NCBI GenBank assembly: GCA_948567375.1
Contig: OX419758.1
Location: forward strand, 16,001,001 to 16,065,000
Direction of reading: 5' to 3'
Length of the DNA stretch: 64,000 bases
Source of the DNA: Lunularia cruciata
Lineage: Eukaryota > Streptophyta > Marchantiopsida > Lunulariales > Lunulariaceae
Made by a program: the position numbers and the translations under genes. The notes beneath the pieces were generated by a model. The model saw nothing but the letters and a program-made list of their open reading frames with translations. It had not been told where the DNA came from and ran no database searches. Positions within the stretch are counted from its first letter, which is position 1. Each line of letters begins with the position of its first letter. Shown piece after piece: positions 13,510 through 27,119 of the stretch.

Positions 13510-13900
13510 TTTGTTGGGAAGCGCACGAGAGCTTATCATATTAGGCGGCAGGGGTACTACTTTCACTCTCATATTGCAAACATCTTGTGTCCATTACTTT
13601 ACCGAGAGCATTGGCTGGTGCAATTTGATATCTTAGGTGCGGTAGGGCAAATAATTTCTCATATCTATACGATTGGGATCTAGCTCCATTCATTCTACCT
13701 TGTTTGTCTCTCCCTTCGGTTTGATGGGGTCTTCCCATCCTTCATGTGTTCTATGTGATTATGTTTACTTGTTATACGATTGGGACCTAGTTCCATTCAT
13801 TCTACCTTGTTTGTCTCTCCCTTTGGTTTGATGGGGTCTTCCCATCCTCCATGTGTTCTATGTGATCATGTTTACTTGTTATTCTACACGGTCACCTTTT
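13510..13900 (+). repeat. R1 repeat with upstream arm; 107-bp tandem duplication
   Basis: 13671-13777 and the block from 13778 are tandem copies with a 107-bp period. Each contains TGTCTCTCCCT, TTGATGGGGTCTTCCCATCC and ATGTGTTCTATGTGAT. The preceding arm (about 13525-13660), with GAGAGCTTATCAT, CACTTTCATTCTCATA-like and GATATCTTAGGT words, is shared with 27120-27350. The conserved unit is therefore several hundred bp, not only the hairpin core. Confidence 0.7.
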
Positions 13901-16900
13901 GTCTTTGGTAGAGATATTATGAATACTAAATTCCTTGTTACACTTTCTAAAATTACTAATCCAATAATATCACCGAAGACTTGCTTAATCTTCTTATTTC
14001 TTATCAAAGTCTCGTAAACTTAATAGAAAAGTCAAGGAACAAGGAAGAAGAAACAATGCAAAGTGAACGTATTGATCGTCAGATAATACTAGAAAGGAAT
14101 ATACAAAAACTTTTGTTTGCTATATATGAATGAAGAGCTTGTAAATGGTTCCAACTTAAACACCTCATCCACGCCATGTTAAGGAACTTACGTTACAATG
14201 ATAACATTACAACTGGGAATACAAACCCCTCACCATCTTGATACGCCCACACTAATTACCATCTTGCAGGAAAATGAATAATGGAGCTTTTATTTTGATA
14301 ATGGGAAGTTTTCCATAAAATCAAGAGAAAACGAATTTGCTATAGTTTTAAAGAACTCTTCACATATCCATATGCAAAATAATAAAAAATGGAAACTGAA
14401 CCCGATTAGATGTAAATGAGATCGAGCTCGGCGGGATGCATATTGTAACGCGGTGTAGAAAGACTATTTTTTACCTTTCATTTATGAGTAAATAATTACT
14501 TTTGATATATAATACTAATGTATAAGTGGAATACATGTCACGTACTTCTCAGACCGAAAATAAAAGACATAACCTTTTTGAGTTTGTAATATTCCACGAA
14601 GTATATTTTTGTATGGTTTTAAGTAAAGTATGCCTCTCTCATCACCAGTCAAGAATTAGGTTAAATACGAAGTGAAATGACCATGTAAACATTTGTACCC
14701 AAGTACTGCTGCACTATATACCTCAGAGAACATTTAAGAAATGAAATGCTTGAACCAGCGGTTATGATTACAATTGGTGATAATCACTTGAGAGGTTTCC
14801 TTATACATGTTCCGTCTAGCACGACTGCGTAGCTTGACACTATTGATTAAAAATTTACGAAAAAATTTCTCTCTAGTATAAAGAATAGACAAACTCCAAT
14901 GAAACAAAGAGCTTCTGAATGTATAAACCTTAAGTATTGTTAGCAAGACACAATAAATAAATAAATAAATAACTAAATATATAGACCGTATCAATTGAGC
15001 CTATTCCCACTGCGGAATATAGAATAAAGGGTTCATGAATCTATAAACCTTATGCAGTCTATTGTAGCAATATAAATTTGCAACTAATATTCATGTCATA
15101 TCTTGTTCTAATTATTATACTGACTATAATATAAACAAAGATTACTGTATGTTAGTTCTATATCCAACCTCATCTCAACTACATTATAGTTTTGATGGCT
15201 AAATGACATAGATAAAATATAACAAAATTTATCGTGATTTTCACCTACAATTTAAGTTACCTATCATTACACTTAAGAAAGTCTTTAGTTCAATCATATA
15301 AACATTCACAAATAATATTTCAAATGCTCTCTCAAATGTGATAAGAAAGTAAAAAAGAAGGAATAAAAAGGAAGAAATAGGAGAAGTGTATACCAAATGC
15401 TCTCTGTGGATCCCTTAGTAGAGGGGAACATCATCCAAATAAGAGATAATTCTCTATAAAAATAATATTCAAGTAACATACGCTAATGTCCTTGTATTCT
15501 ATCTGCACTCCAAATATGCATAGAACATCTTTAGATATGATATATGCTCCTTCGGAGGCTAGAATCAGGAGAACACCTAAAGAAACCACATTCTAACTTT
15601 GATATCTTGATTCTAAAATATACAAAATGAAGTATGATAGTCAAGTAGTATCTGCATAATCTAGTCTATAAAGCATACATACATAGATTATCAAATAAGC
15701 AGGGTACACACAACATCTCATGGTTAATACAATAAGCAAAAGAGCACAGAAATAAGCCAAATAGAGGTCTTCTAAAGAAACTCCTTATGATATTGGTTAT
15801 TCATTGAAGAACAATGACTCCATGTGAGAAGCCCTGCTAGTAATAAAGAGAAGAAAAAGAACCATAAAAAGATAAAAACAAAATAAAATACTTGCCAAAG
15901 TTCCTCTAACTTATCTACATTCTCTAAAGTACATCCATATGAGATGTTATTAAAAGTGTTTTAAAGATCCACCTACAAGATAATTGAATCTAGTTAAAAA
16001 TGTAAGTGCTTCAATACTAAGAGATATAACCTCACCACTCCTTGGTGTTGCAACTTAAAAATGACATGGACTAAAGTGCCATTAGAAGTGAAAATGATGT
16101 TAAAGAACAATTATATGGTTGACAAGATGCAATATCACTTCCTTCATAGCAAGTGCTTTATATCCTTCTCTATAATGAAAAGTCAATTAGCATTTAATAC
16201 TTGATAAATTGACTTAGGAGTCTACTTCCTTGTTGCTACAACATCTTAAAAGAATTCCTTGAAATTACTAGAAAAATTATTTACTTAGAAGTAATCTCTA
16301 GGATGATCACAACCATCCTTGATAAGACTCATGAAAAGAAGTGTGGAGTTTGGTATAATATTTGGAAAAAAGAACAATACATTAAAGATATAATAACAAG
16401 ATGGTAATTTAAAACCTCTAGCAATACTCTCCCTTTTGATAAAGAATGTAGTATGCTTAAAGAAAATATGCTTATCGATAAGATGAGCTTGGAATAAAGA
16501 GTACTCTAAAGCGTTAATACTCCCGTGTCTAACCCAAGATTCTACTTTAATCGTGGTTAACATAAACTTAACAAAGCAAGACAACGCCTGTGGTTAGCCA
16601 TTGTTTGGGGTGATTATACATAACATACTCTGCTAAAAACATGAGCAAACCTCTTGGATAAACATCAAACATTGTAGCTTGCCTCGGCCTTTGGTAGATC
16701 AAAAGGAGCTCATAATCAACTGTAACTATATAGTATCTTGTGATTAAAACTATCTCGTAAAACTTATAATCCAGATAGACTCTTCTTATAAAATAGACTA
16801 ATCCCTAACACAAAATCTCCAATATCTAACTATCAATTCTCTCTGCCCTACTATTCCAACTAGTATAACAAAGAAATCATTTGAATAAGAAAAATGAGAA

Positions 16901-17056
16901 CTATGATAACTTATCAAAGAGATCACATACCAACCAATCAAGTAGTGCATACAAATTCTATTCAGCCTTATCATGGAATACATGAGGTAGCGTTTGGATA
17001 ATGAAAACTGAGCTCCAATAACTATAATGTGCTAAGAATGCTAGTGTAATACCGAG

Positions 17057-17350
17057 AGCTAGCCATATGATCTAGATGTGAAATTTGGTTTGGTAACATC
17101 TAGAATGATGTTATACATGATGGTCAAAATAGATCAGATAGAAGTATCATCAAAAGAGTACGTCTACTAATAGAGCAGAAATCAAAATAGACTTGAGAAC
17201 CTTAGAACCAGTAGCTAGACATATGATTTAAAGGTGAGAATTGGTTTGGTAACATCTGGGAGGATGTTACACATGATGGACTAAACAAATCAAAAAGAGA
17301 TATCACCAAAATGGAACTTCTACTAATAGAGTAGGAATCAAAATATACCT
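17057..17350. repeat. tandem duplication of about 150-165 bp
   Basis: The segments starting near 17057 and 17213 share ATATGAT-TA, ATTTGGTTTGGTAACATCT, ATGATG and CTACTAATAGAG in the same order. Divergence is moderate. Confidence 0.7.
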
Positions 17351-18415
17351 AAAATCTTTGAAGGCAATTTCGAAGGCCTAAACAAATGAATTAGGCCTCG
17401 AAAATATGCAAATTCCCCCAATGAAGGACAGGCTGGCCTTCCCTCCCCCTGGTTTGTCTCATCGAGAGCTTTCCAATGGTACCTTACGTGATTCTGAGAC
17501 TCCTACAAGAAGATTCTCTAAAAGATTCCCTCCGGTCAAAGCTTGTTTGACCAACCAGATAGGACCTAGACTGACATGTCACACATCCAAGTAAGTAATC
17601 CAAGGGTGGAGCTTGCTGACATGTCACTATCTGTGTGTATAATCCTATGGTGGAGCTTCCTTGAAGGAGACTCTCTTTGTCTATATAATAAAGAGAAGGT
17701 GCTCATTTGGGGCACCGAATGTTGAGTGTGTAATTTGTGTTTCTCTCTCTTCTCTTGTCCTCGTAGTTTTACAGCTAGCCAATTCCATGCATATGTAGAT
17801 ATATCCATAACAATCAACTAAGGGATAGAGGTATTATACATAATCTCAAATATCAATGATTTTGATGTGATTTCATACCTCACATGTACATAGCAATCTT
17901 AGTTCTTGTGTGTTTTAACACATAGATCTTTACACTTACAAAGGTAAAGAATCTATGATATGCATCACATAGTGTATCTCTTGGCACTCCACATAGTAGT
18001 ACTACATGAGAAGTGACATATTTATAATAGTAGTAATGTACAACGCTCTATTTTGTATCTCTAAACATACAACCTACTCTCATACTACACTAGGTAGCCC
18101 TATATGAGAAGTGATATAGCTGGCACACAAAATATTGATAAAAAAAAAATGCTCCATCTTATATCTACTTAAACTACAACCTTCTCACATCACACCCAAA
18201 ATGAATAAATGTTAATCCTAATAACTACTTCTACTCATAACTTCTATTTTGCATTCTATAACTTCAAAACTAAATTTAGATAAAACAAAACAAAATGAAT
18301 AAGAATTTGAAAAGAATTTCAAATACATCACTCCCACGACTACTCCCGTACCTATCCCTGTACCGTACTCAAAAAATTTCATTCCACTCATATATCCTTA
18401 CATACTGCTCTATAA

Positions 18416-18880
18416 CCTTCAATTTAAATACCAATAGAAACTGAGAAAAAAACTCTAAAACTGATAGTTACTTTCTTATTTCTCTTCATCCAATTTGCTA
18501 AAAATCCTATTATCTAATTTTACTCATATTTTCTTGTTTACTTCTCCATGACCTTCAATTTAAATACTAATGAATCCAAAACTGACAAAGTACTCAAGAT
18601 AATGTATTCCCCTCTTATCCCTCCTAACCCAAAACATCACAGTAACCTTCAATTTAGATACTAACGAAACCAAGATTGAGGAGAACAATCCTAAAATAAC
18701 AAATTCATCTCTTATCTCTCCTCGCTAAAATTGAGTAAAAAAATCTAATTATCTATACTCATATCTTCTTACGGACTTCTCCATACCCTTCTATTAATCC
18801 AAAACACTAAAAGTACAATTATCTAATTATAATCATATCTTCTTAAGTACTTCTCTTAACCTTCAATTTATATACTAAAT
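18416..18880. repeat. degenerate tandem repeat built on CCTTCAATTTAAATACTAA
   Basis: The phrase recurs near 18416, 18551, 18645 and 18859, with a shared CTCATATCTTCTT/ACTTCTC context between copies. The array is AT-rich, irregular in period and non-coding. Confidence 0.65.
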
Positions 18881-19364
18881 TTATACACCAAAGCTTCAAA
18901 AAGCACTGAAAATAATAGATTTCTCTCCCGTCTCTCCTCACCCTATCGCACTCTCGATTTAATGGATACCATTCTAAAGGTGGATCCACCCTAAATACTT
19001 TTATGATCTACTCTTATGTTTAATTGGTGACGGATGTATCCAATATAAAGGAACTTCTCGAAAAAGTAACCATGCTTTTTCCATGTCTACTTCCCATCCT
19101 TTATTCTACACGGTTGCCATTTCCATTCTCATGGTTTTAAACTTGTCCATTTATCTCAAGTTGAAACTGTTCTACAATCCACCAACGTTCAAAGAGTTCG
19201 AGCGAAAATATAAAATAGGGCTTGAAAAGGGTAGAACCCCGGTTTGTAGAGGATCCCGCTATGTGGTAAGGAGAACATATACCAGGAATAAGGATACCGG
19301 GAAGAATAACTGTCTCCCGGGCATGCACATTGAGGATGGTTTTAGAGAAGGCCCCCAAACTAGA

Positions 19365-19460
19365 GATTGGGGCTTAGCCCCATGTTACCTTTTTTTGTCT
19401 CTCCCTTGTACGGCTTGATGGGGTCTTCCCATCCTTCATTTTTCCTACGCGGTCGCCTTT
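19365..19460 (+). repeat. R1 dispersed repeat, full core, upstream of TPLATE
   Basis: Contains TTGGGGCTTAGCCCCATG (palindrome), TTGTCTCTCCCTTGTACGGC, TTGATGGGGTCTTCCCATCC (second hairpin) and CCTACGCGGTCGCC. It ends about 290 bp before the TPLATE start codon, so it lies in or next to that gene's promoter. Confidence 0.75.
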
Positions 19461-19750
19461 TTTCTTTAACTAGAGATTGACATCAAGGTCTCCAGATTTG
19501 GCATCATTGGGCCTGGGAAGGGACCGGAGACGGTAACCTAGTGAGCGTCCCACTGTCATACGGAGACCCTTTTGGAACGGGAGAAAGACAGCTCCGCGGA
19601 GGGAAAGGAGTTGAAGGACTTGGCGAGGAACCGCAGGTGAACAAGTGAAGACGATTTTGTCGAGGAAAATGGAAGTGGACAGTAAGCGAATGTAGAAGAT
19701 TGAAAGGTTCATCGATCTAGGCTAGGCTAGGTCCGTGGAGGTTGACGAAG

Positions 19751-22700
19751 ATGGATCAGGTCTTTGCGCAGATTCGGTTAGATCTGTCGAGTAACGATGG
19801 ACTCCGACAAGCGCAAGCTCTGCTAGCAGCGCTTCAGTATTCAGCTGCAGGGAAGGACATATCCTCGCTTTCTCGGATTGCTTGCGAGGAGATCATCGCC
19901 AGTCCTGCTAGTGCTGTTTGTAAGAAGCTCGCATTCGATTTGATCAGATCCACGCGATTGACCGCGGATCAGTGGGAGATTGTTTGCAGAGGAGTGAAGA
20001 ATGACTTCGAGTTTCCGGACTCGGACGTTACTGCAGCGGCCGTGTCGATAGTGGCAGCCATCCCCAGTTGGCGATTAGGGAAGCTGATTGTAGATTGTAG
20101 TAAGGAGATATCAAACTGTTTGATTAACGATAATCCGAACTTGAGGTATAACATTGTGGAGACTCTTGGATGTTTGCTGGCGAGAGACGATGTGGTGACT
20201 CTTTGCGAAGGGAATGTTACGCTGCTGGAGCGGGTTTCGACATGGTGGAAGCAGATAGGGCAGAGTATGCTGGATGCTTCGGATGCTGTGTCAAAGGTGG
20301 CATTTGAAGGGGTAGGAAGGCTGTTTACTGAGTTTTCGTCCAAGAGGCTGAGTCGCTTGGCAGGGGATAAGTTGATACCTAGCGAAGCTTCTCTAGCTAT
20401 TCGGTCGGGATGGGTTTCAGCAATGTGCAGGTTTGTATGGGAGAAGCGGGACTTTTTGATGGCGAGATCGCTGATTTTGCCCGTGGAGAACTTTCGTGCC
20501 ACGGTTTCTCCCCTTGTTTTTGCTGTGAAGGCAGTTACTACTGGGATGGTGGAGGAAATGCAGGCTATTACTGGACAGGGTAGCCCAAGAAGCCCTTTGG
20601 ATGATAAGGACTATGTAAACGCGGAGAGGATTTTGGGAGTTTCAGATCTGGTCTCTCATTTAGTGCCGTTCCTCTCGTCTCTGGACCCTGCTCTAGTGTT
20701 TGAGGTTGGTATTAATTTGCTGAACTTAGCCGACGTGCCTGGTGGAAAACCCGAATGGGCCTCTGCTCCAATCATGGCTCTTCTCAACCTCTGGGACAGG
20801 CAAGAATTTCGAGCCGGAAGAGAGAGCATTGTCCGTGCCGTGGTTAAGAATTTACAGCTGTTGGACCTCCACATGCAGGTCGCTTTATTCAAGAGATTGC
20901 TTGTGTTGGTGAGAAATTTGAGAGTGGACGTAGATCGGATGCACGCATTAGCCTGCATCTGCCGAACAGCTCTTTGTGTAGACCTGTTTTCTAAAGAGAG
21001 TGTTAGAAGGGGCCAGAAGCCGCTCCCCGGGACAGATGTCACTTCTCTCTTTGAGGACCCTATGACTAAGGAAGATTTGGCAAATGTGAGCTCAAATAGT
21101 CTATTCAGAGAAGAATTGGTTGCTTGTCTTGTAGAAAGTTGCTTCCAGCTTTCTCTGCCATTACCTAGGGTCAAGTCAACTGGGTCGGAGAGCCGAGTAA
21201 TTGGTGCACTAGCTTATGGAACTGGTAATGAGGTGATGAACTGGACACAGTCTGCATTAGAGGTTGTAGAGGTCTGCCGCCCTTGTGTGAAGTGGAACTG
21301 TGAGGGGAGACTTTATGCTATGGATTGCTACTTGAAACTTTTAGTGCGGTTGTGCCACATATACGAAACTCGGTCCGGTGTCAAGAAATCAAAAGACGGT
21401 GCTTCCCCCGAGCAAATTCTCGCCGAGACGAGATTACAAGCATTGCAAAGGCAACTGGTGAAGGACCTTAGTGAGGTACTTTATTTATACATACTCTGCT
21501 CTAAACATTTCAGGTTTAATTGGAAATGCGACAGAATAATTTGATACTTCAAAAGACTTGCCTTACTGTGCTATGAACTGTTAGAACTTTTCGCCATTTC
21601 TTGCGAATCCGAACGTGCAATGCAAGTCTTGGACTTTCGCGAACTCGACTTAACCTAGATGCGTATTCAGACAAGCAGGTTCTTGCCTGCTTGAAGATAT
21701 TTGGCGTTTGTTAAGAGTCGTGGACACTGGCACTATAATTACACTGAAAGATGTATGGCTTAGGTTGACGTCAACTGTTAGACTTTATCTTCTTTACAGA
21801 ATTAAACGTGTGTTTTACTTTTAGGTCTCCACTGTAAGATTGCGAGCTCGTATCATCTGGGCTTTGGCGGAACACTTTGATCTTGAAGGGCTAGATCCAC
21901 TTTTAGCTGATGACCCGGATGACCCCTTGAACATTATGGTGGAGCATATCCATAACGTTCTGTTCAACGTCGATAACACCATCATGGCTGCGACTAACAG
22001 GCTTCAAGATGTTCAGGCAATTCTTGTCTGTGCACAGCATCTTGGTTCCCGAAATGTGAGAGCTGCACAATTGATGACCAAGGAGTTGGAAGAGTTCAGA
22101 ACCAGCACCTTGGCAGACTCTGTCAATAAACATCAATGTCGTCTGACTCTCCAAGTGCTCAAGTACATCACCAAACATCCTGATTCCAAGTAAGTTGTCA
22201 AAACCTGTGCTTTATTGCCTCCTTTCTCGATGACGAATCTTTCTGGTTTACATTACAGGAACAACCTACTGGTAGTTTTTCTTTTGAGGTAGATGCACTG
22301 ACCTACGTGACTTTTCCGGGGAAGTACACATGTTAGTGATTGGATCCATGTCAAGAACTATGAATCTAACTCGTAACTTCTAGTGAATAAGTGTGTCGCC
22401 ATCAAGATACTCAGATATACTCGCGGATTGTTTTGTGTTTCAGATGGGTAGGAGTTGGTGCCCCAACAGGAGACTATCCCTTCACTCATCACAAGCTGTC
22501 TGTGGAGTATTTTGATGCCTCTGCTGCCCAGGACAGAAAGCTGGAAGATTTAGTCCACACAGCTGTTCAGGACCTGTGGAGACCCGCACCCAGTGAATTA
22601 GCCTTGCTTACAAGCAAGAATGTGGATGTAACGCTTCTCAGGCCCCCACCAATATGTATTTGTTTATCTGGAAGTAGTGATCCCTGCTATGTCGAAGCAT

Positions 22701-24414
22701 ATCACTTGACTGATCCAAGTGAAAGGAGATTGACACTTCATTTGAAGGTACATAACCGGCCTAGTTCTGCAAGAACGAAATTCCGCAAGTGACATATTAA
22801 CAATCTTCTACTAAGCGGATCTTGTGGTTGCTTCGGCTGAGGTTGCGTTCTGTCTTGGTGTGCAGGTAATCAACATGACTGAGCAAGAGCTCAAACGCGT
22901 AGACGTTCGTGTGGGTTTAGTAGGTGCTTTGCACTTTATGGATGCCCAACCTCAAGCAGTTCGCCAACTTCAGAACCTCATATCACAGGTAAGAAGTTTT
23001 GTGAAATTCCGCTTTACAGCCTAAAAAAGATGGGAGAACCTAATTTATACAATGTTTGTATCTCGTTTCTTGTGGGTTATCAATTCGCATTTGCTTGACC
23101 ACAAGGAAGCCAAAGGTATTTATAGTCGTGTCAGAGCCTTGAACCAACATTCCACCTCAGGTGTTGGTTTTCCTCGCGATTCCAGCGCTGGAACAGTTAT
23201 CAAGAAAATTTAATTGGGCAGAAATTGATCTTCGTTCTCCAGGTGTCGATCATGTCGAGTGTCACTGTGGGTGTAACAAGATTCGAGAGGTGTGGGCTTG
23301 GGGTGCAACTTCTGTACTATCCCCAATACGGTCTTGCAGGCTCCGCTAATGGTGAAGAAGGTGAAGGCATGGAAGAGGAGGGTGTCCATGTAGGTAGGCA
23401 CCGGAAAAGCTTCGTTCCAGAATACGGTGAGCCTGTAGTACTCCGTTGTCAAACTTATTGGGTTCCTCTTATCGAGCTTCTGGTGCCTCACAAGTGCTCC
23501 CCGGTAGAGTTTTTCCGCATATGGCCGAGCCTGCCTGCCATTATGGAGTACACAGGAGCCTACACTTACGAGGTTGGTGAACTGAAACTGGGAGCGACCA
23601 GTGACGGAGGTATCCCATCATTTTTAAGCGGTTTGAAGTCACTTGCTAACAAACCATTCCATCGGGTTTGTGCCCATATTCTCCAGACCGTTGCTGGCTT
23701 CCAGGTGAATACACATCCTCCTCTGTTTAGTGATCTTTGGCTACTTTCTTTTCTTGTCGGGCGGCTGAAGAAACTCTTCTCAAGAAAGTATTCCGTCCAA
23801 ATTTGCAGGAAAATGATGTGTAGTATGTCGAACGCTCCGTTAAATTTTGCTAGCTAGTTTGGATTCGAATGACTGGCCTCTTTGCTTCCTCTTTGCTTCC
23901 ATGGGTAGTACTTACATTGGGAGTGTGTCGTTGCTGAACGCAGCTGTGCTACGCCGCCAAATCCTGGTATGGTGACTTCCTTGGGATGGTAATATTTGGA
24001 GCCAGTGAAGTAAGTGGCGACTTGGGAGATGAGACCAATACTGTGATATGTAAGTTCGTGCTCAGAGCTTCTTCTTCTTCTTTGCTAGAGGAGATCCGTG
24101 GTTCATTGCAGGACTGGCTAGATAACTTGACCGATGGTTCAGTGCGGGTTGTCTCCGAGGAGGAAATGGAAGCTGCGTCCTTGAGTAAGCTGAAACGATC
24201 TCTAGAGCTTTTGGCTATTCCAAAGATTGTTGTCACTCCCCCTCCACCAGAACCAGATAGTGATGACGATGAACTGGTTCCGGGCATGAAACCTCCGAAA
24301 GAACCTTCAACGCTATCCATCAATTTGTCTGCAGACGAGATCGAGCAGAAGGCACTTCAGTCGGCTGTTCTGCAACAATGGGAGATGTTTCGCAGTAAGT
24401 ATAGTGTGCCGTAA
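19751..24414 (+). CDS. TPLATE: TPLATE, adaptor-like subunit of the TPLATE/TSET endocytic complex
   Basis: Exons by alignment to the remembered Arabidopsis protein: 19751-21475, 21825-22189, 22444-22747, 22866-22988, 23243-23704 and 23944-24414. All introns are GT-AG, and the sum is 3450 nt (1149 aa; Arabidopsis is about 1176). Conserved words include SPASAVCKKLAFDLIRSTRL, AVSKVAFE, MARSL-LPVE-FRATV, LVFAVKAV, HALACICRTALCV, RRGQKPLPGTD, LEGLDPLLADDPDDPLNI, GSSDPCY-EAYHL and SPVEFFR-WPSLPA. The product is cytosolic and membrane-recruited. It consists of an alpha-solenoid trunk followed by appendage-like domains and a short acidic tail (DSDDDE), and acts with the other TPLATE-complex subunits in clathrin-mediated endocytosis and cell-plate formation. 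ATG 19751 matches the family start (MDQVFAQI). No stop or frameshift breaks it. Neighbouring genes are unrelated. Confidence 0.97.
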
Positions 24415-25837
24415 AGATAACTGATGTCAATCGAAACTCATTATCCATTAGGGATGACTACTTAAGCCCTCATCCTTTCATACCTCGTGGTCGTGAGATA
24501 TGGAGTCGTGGAGACTTTGTCGCTATTTTAGGGAGTTTAGCGAGGCGGTCATTAACAGATGGAATGTCATGCATCACACAAAAGTTCATACGGCATGAAT
24601 GCCTTTGCAAACTGTAAGGTTTCCTTGATCCAGCTAGCAACCACCATAAATCAGATGTACCTGCTAACCGGATGGTTTGCATGTAAACCACATGTCCAAT
24701 ATCAGTCTTTAAAAGCTCATTTTTTCCTCCCAATGCATGCCCGAGTGCATTGTGGAAGGCGGTGTTTGAAGTAGTAGCTGGAGTTTGCCTACTCCGACCC
24801 TCAGGTTTGTATAGAAGTGGGTTATTGTATAGAGCTGCAAGGCAGTGACGAGACTTTCAGCCAGTCAACGTCAGTGGAGATTATCGCTGTGTGCTTTCCA
24901 TGCCATATGGCTTCCAGTGGCCACTTATGCAGCTGCAGTCTTTACAGAGTTAGATAGACGTGGATTTCGGGTAGCTTGGATTGATCAGATTTGTAGTTTC
25001 TGAGAGAATGAATCAATGTCCATTCCAAGCAGCAGTCGATCCACAGATGTTTAGAATCAAACCACTGTACAAACATCTATTTTTGTTATACCGGCGCGTA
25101 TAACGTATAAGGTTGGGAATCTCCGACCCTGCCGTATTGCATCCTGATGATGTATGTGGCTGATAATGGATGGGTGTCTTGGCTTTTGCACATAAATATG
25201 ACGTAATATACAATTTGGTGTTGAGTACTTCGTAAAGGTTGCTAACACGTCTTGTGCGCACAATATGCAAGTACAGTAGCCCTCGAATTCACACCATTTT
25301 GTGTTTTGTTATAGTCGTAAAACACGGAGATTACTGTTTCCTGCACTAGACACACTCGTTACTTGCCCCTCTCCCTCAAACGACCTCTCATTTTACTGAT
25401 AATTCTCGGAATAGAAATTCCTACTCTTGTCTATGTGTTCCCTGTGCTTTTACTCTTGCGTTTCTATTGTTGTTTCCATTCGTATGTTGCAAATCTCTTT
25501 TGCGCATCATTCACAGTATTACTCGATGTTTTTGAAAGTATGCCAAGGTGTGTCTCTTATCTTTTCTTTGCGCATGGTTCCTGTTCTGCAACGTCTATGA
25601 CCATTATCTTCACGTTTTTTCTTCTTTCCACAACGACTTCCTACAGCTATTTCTCCACGGACTTGTTACGACACACCTAACTCCGCCCATTCACGAGTGG
25701 CATGTTTGGAAGCAATCGAGTTTATCTTTGCATTCATTAGCCTTTCATCCATTAGCTTTTCATCGGAGAGCACTCACACTAGGCGATGCTTCTTAGGATG
25801 TTCCAGTAGTTTGTAGGCCTTACTACTTGCATAGCGC

Positions 25838-25870
25838 GAAGATATCCACGCGCAAAGCGTGGATATCTTC
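25838..25870. repeat. perfect 14-bp inverted repeat (hairpin)
   Basis: GAAGATATCCACGC and its exact complement GCGTGGATATCTTC are separated by 5 nt (GCAAA). It lies 42 bp upstream of an R1 core, at the place where other R1 copies have a GATATCTTAGGT segment, so it probably belongs to the same repeat family. Confidence 0.85.
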
Positions 25871-25911
25871 AGTGCTGTAGTGCAGATTTCTCACACTTTG
25901 TTCCATTTTAT

Positions 25912-25979
25912 GTCTTTTGTCTCATCCTCGTAGGGCTTGATGGGTCTTCCCATCCTTCGAGTTTTCTACGCGGTCGCCA
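25912..25979 (+). repeat. R1 dispersed repeat, core
   Basis: TTTTGTCTCATCCTCGTAGG, GCTTGATGGGTCTTCCCATCC and TTCTACGCGGTCGCCAT match the R1 core, with one base lost from the hairpin loop. Confidence 0.75.
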
Positions 25980-26114
25980 TTCTGTTTTCTTTTATTAGCA
26001 TTTCATAAAACCTCAGCACCCCTAACTCCACCCATTTTTGAGTGGCAGTTGTGGAAGCAACAGTGTTTGCCTTTGCACTTATTAGCTTCATCAAAAACTC
26101 GGTACTGAGGATAC

Positions 26115-26345
26115 TGGAATTCGCCCAATTACTTCGCCACTGCAGTAGGAACTGATGCAGAGATGAGAGTATCGGGATTCGCCCTATTACTTTGGCACCG
26201 CATTAGGCACTGATGAAGATGAAGACGTTAGTGGTTTCGTGGCACTGGCATTCGTCCAATTACTTTGGCAGTGCCTGATCGCCCATTTACTATGGCACTG
26301 CAGTAGGAATCGATGAAGATGGAGACTTTAGTGCTTTCGTGCAGG
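26115..26345. repeat. imperfect repeats with TTCG(C/T)CC-ATTACTTTGGCA
   Basis: Four related segments share (ATTCG)CCC-ATTACT-TGGCAC, then GCAGTAGGAACTGATG and GATGAAGATG. Order and length vary, suggesting duplication followed by deletions. No frame is maintained. Confidence 0.65.
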
Positions 26346-27119
26346 CTTATATGATCTACTGACTGCTGCCCTCAGTGTTCAATGCACAAACAACTTTCTG
26401 GTGAATATTCCGATTGCTTTCACATTTTCATGTCAACGATGAGTATTCTGATTGCTTTTGAATGTTCATTTAGCGGCTTTTTTTTCTGAATAACATTGTC
26501 ATGATGTCTATATCTTTTATTTTAACAAGATTTTAAAGTTAACAGATGCTACAACTAGATTTGTTATATTTATGATGTGCTTACAAGGTTAGAAGATGGA
26601 TACGAGAAATAGTTAGTAGCACCTTATGTTTTATGAGCAATAAATGTATATAGTTTTATATGAGTTAATCAACTATTACCGTTATACTTGTTTCTTCTAT
26701 GTGTGTTAAGTCCAATACGATCACGCATCTTAAAATGTACACAAATTTGTTTTAACCCGAACTCATCCCTTGGACCTAATTGGATTTAAACCAAAAAATC
26801 AAAGAAACTAAATACACATTTCACCATGAAACTCTTTTAATCTACAAAACGAAAATCGCAACTTGTGTTTGATTTGGTTTCTCTAGACAAGAGACAAATT
26901 CTCTTGAAAAGATATGCATAATTTCTAAATTAATAGTTTAGATAATAAAGAATTTTCTTCTTTCTAAATCGAACACCTAATATGCATGTACTTTTGTATT
27001 TAACGTTCTGACTTGTATTGTTAAAATATTAATTAAGTATAACATCAATCTATATAATACTTCAAGTAGAGGATAATGATCTTGCTAGAAGTTTTTATTT
27101 TATATAAGTATCAGGGAGT

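Larger units (their letters stand above)
9909..19364. other. intergenic region without recognisable genes
   Basis: The first few hundred bases should include the 3' UTR of the COA1-like gene. The open frames of 60-110 codons between 10050 and 12650, on both strands, show no family motif, and I do not call them genes. From about 12800 the composition becomes AT-rich, with tandem repeats and R1 copies listed separately. A short (AAAT)n-like run lies near 14951-14975. Confidence 0.55.

Noticed and set aside
13405-13683. 92-codon frame overlapping the R1 arm
   Set aside because: The homologous sequence at 27120-27350 does not keep the frame, so it is repeat sequence, not a conserved protein.
24470-25800. 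Frames downstream of TPLATE, including a hydrophobic 105-codon one at 25363
   Set aside because: Low-complexity composition and no conserved words; treated as 3' UTR and intergenic.
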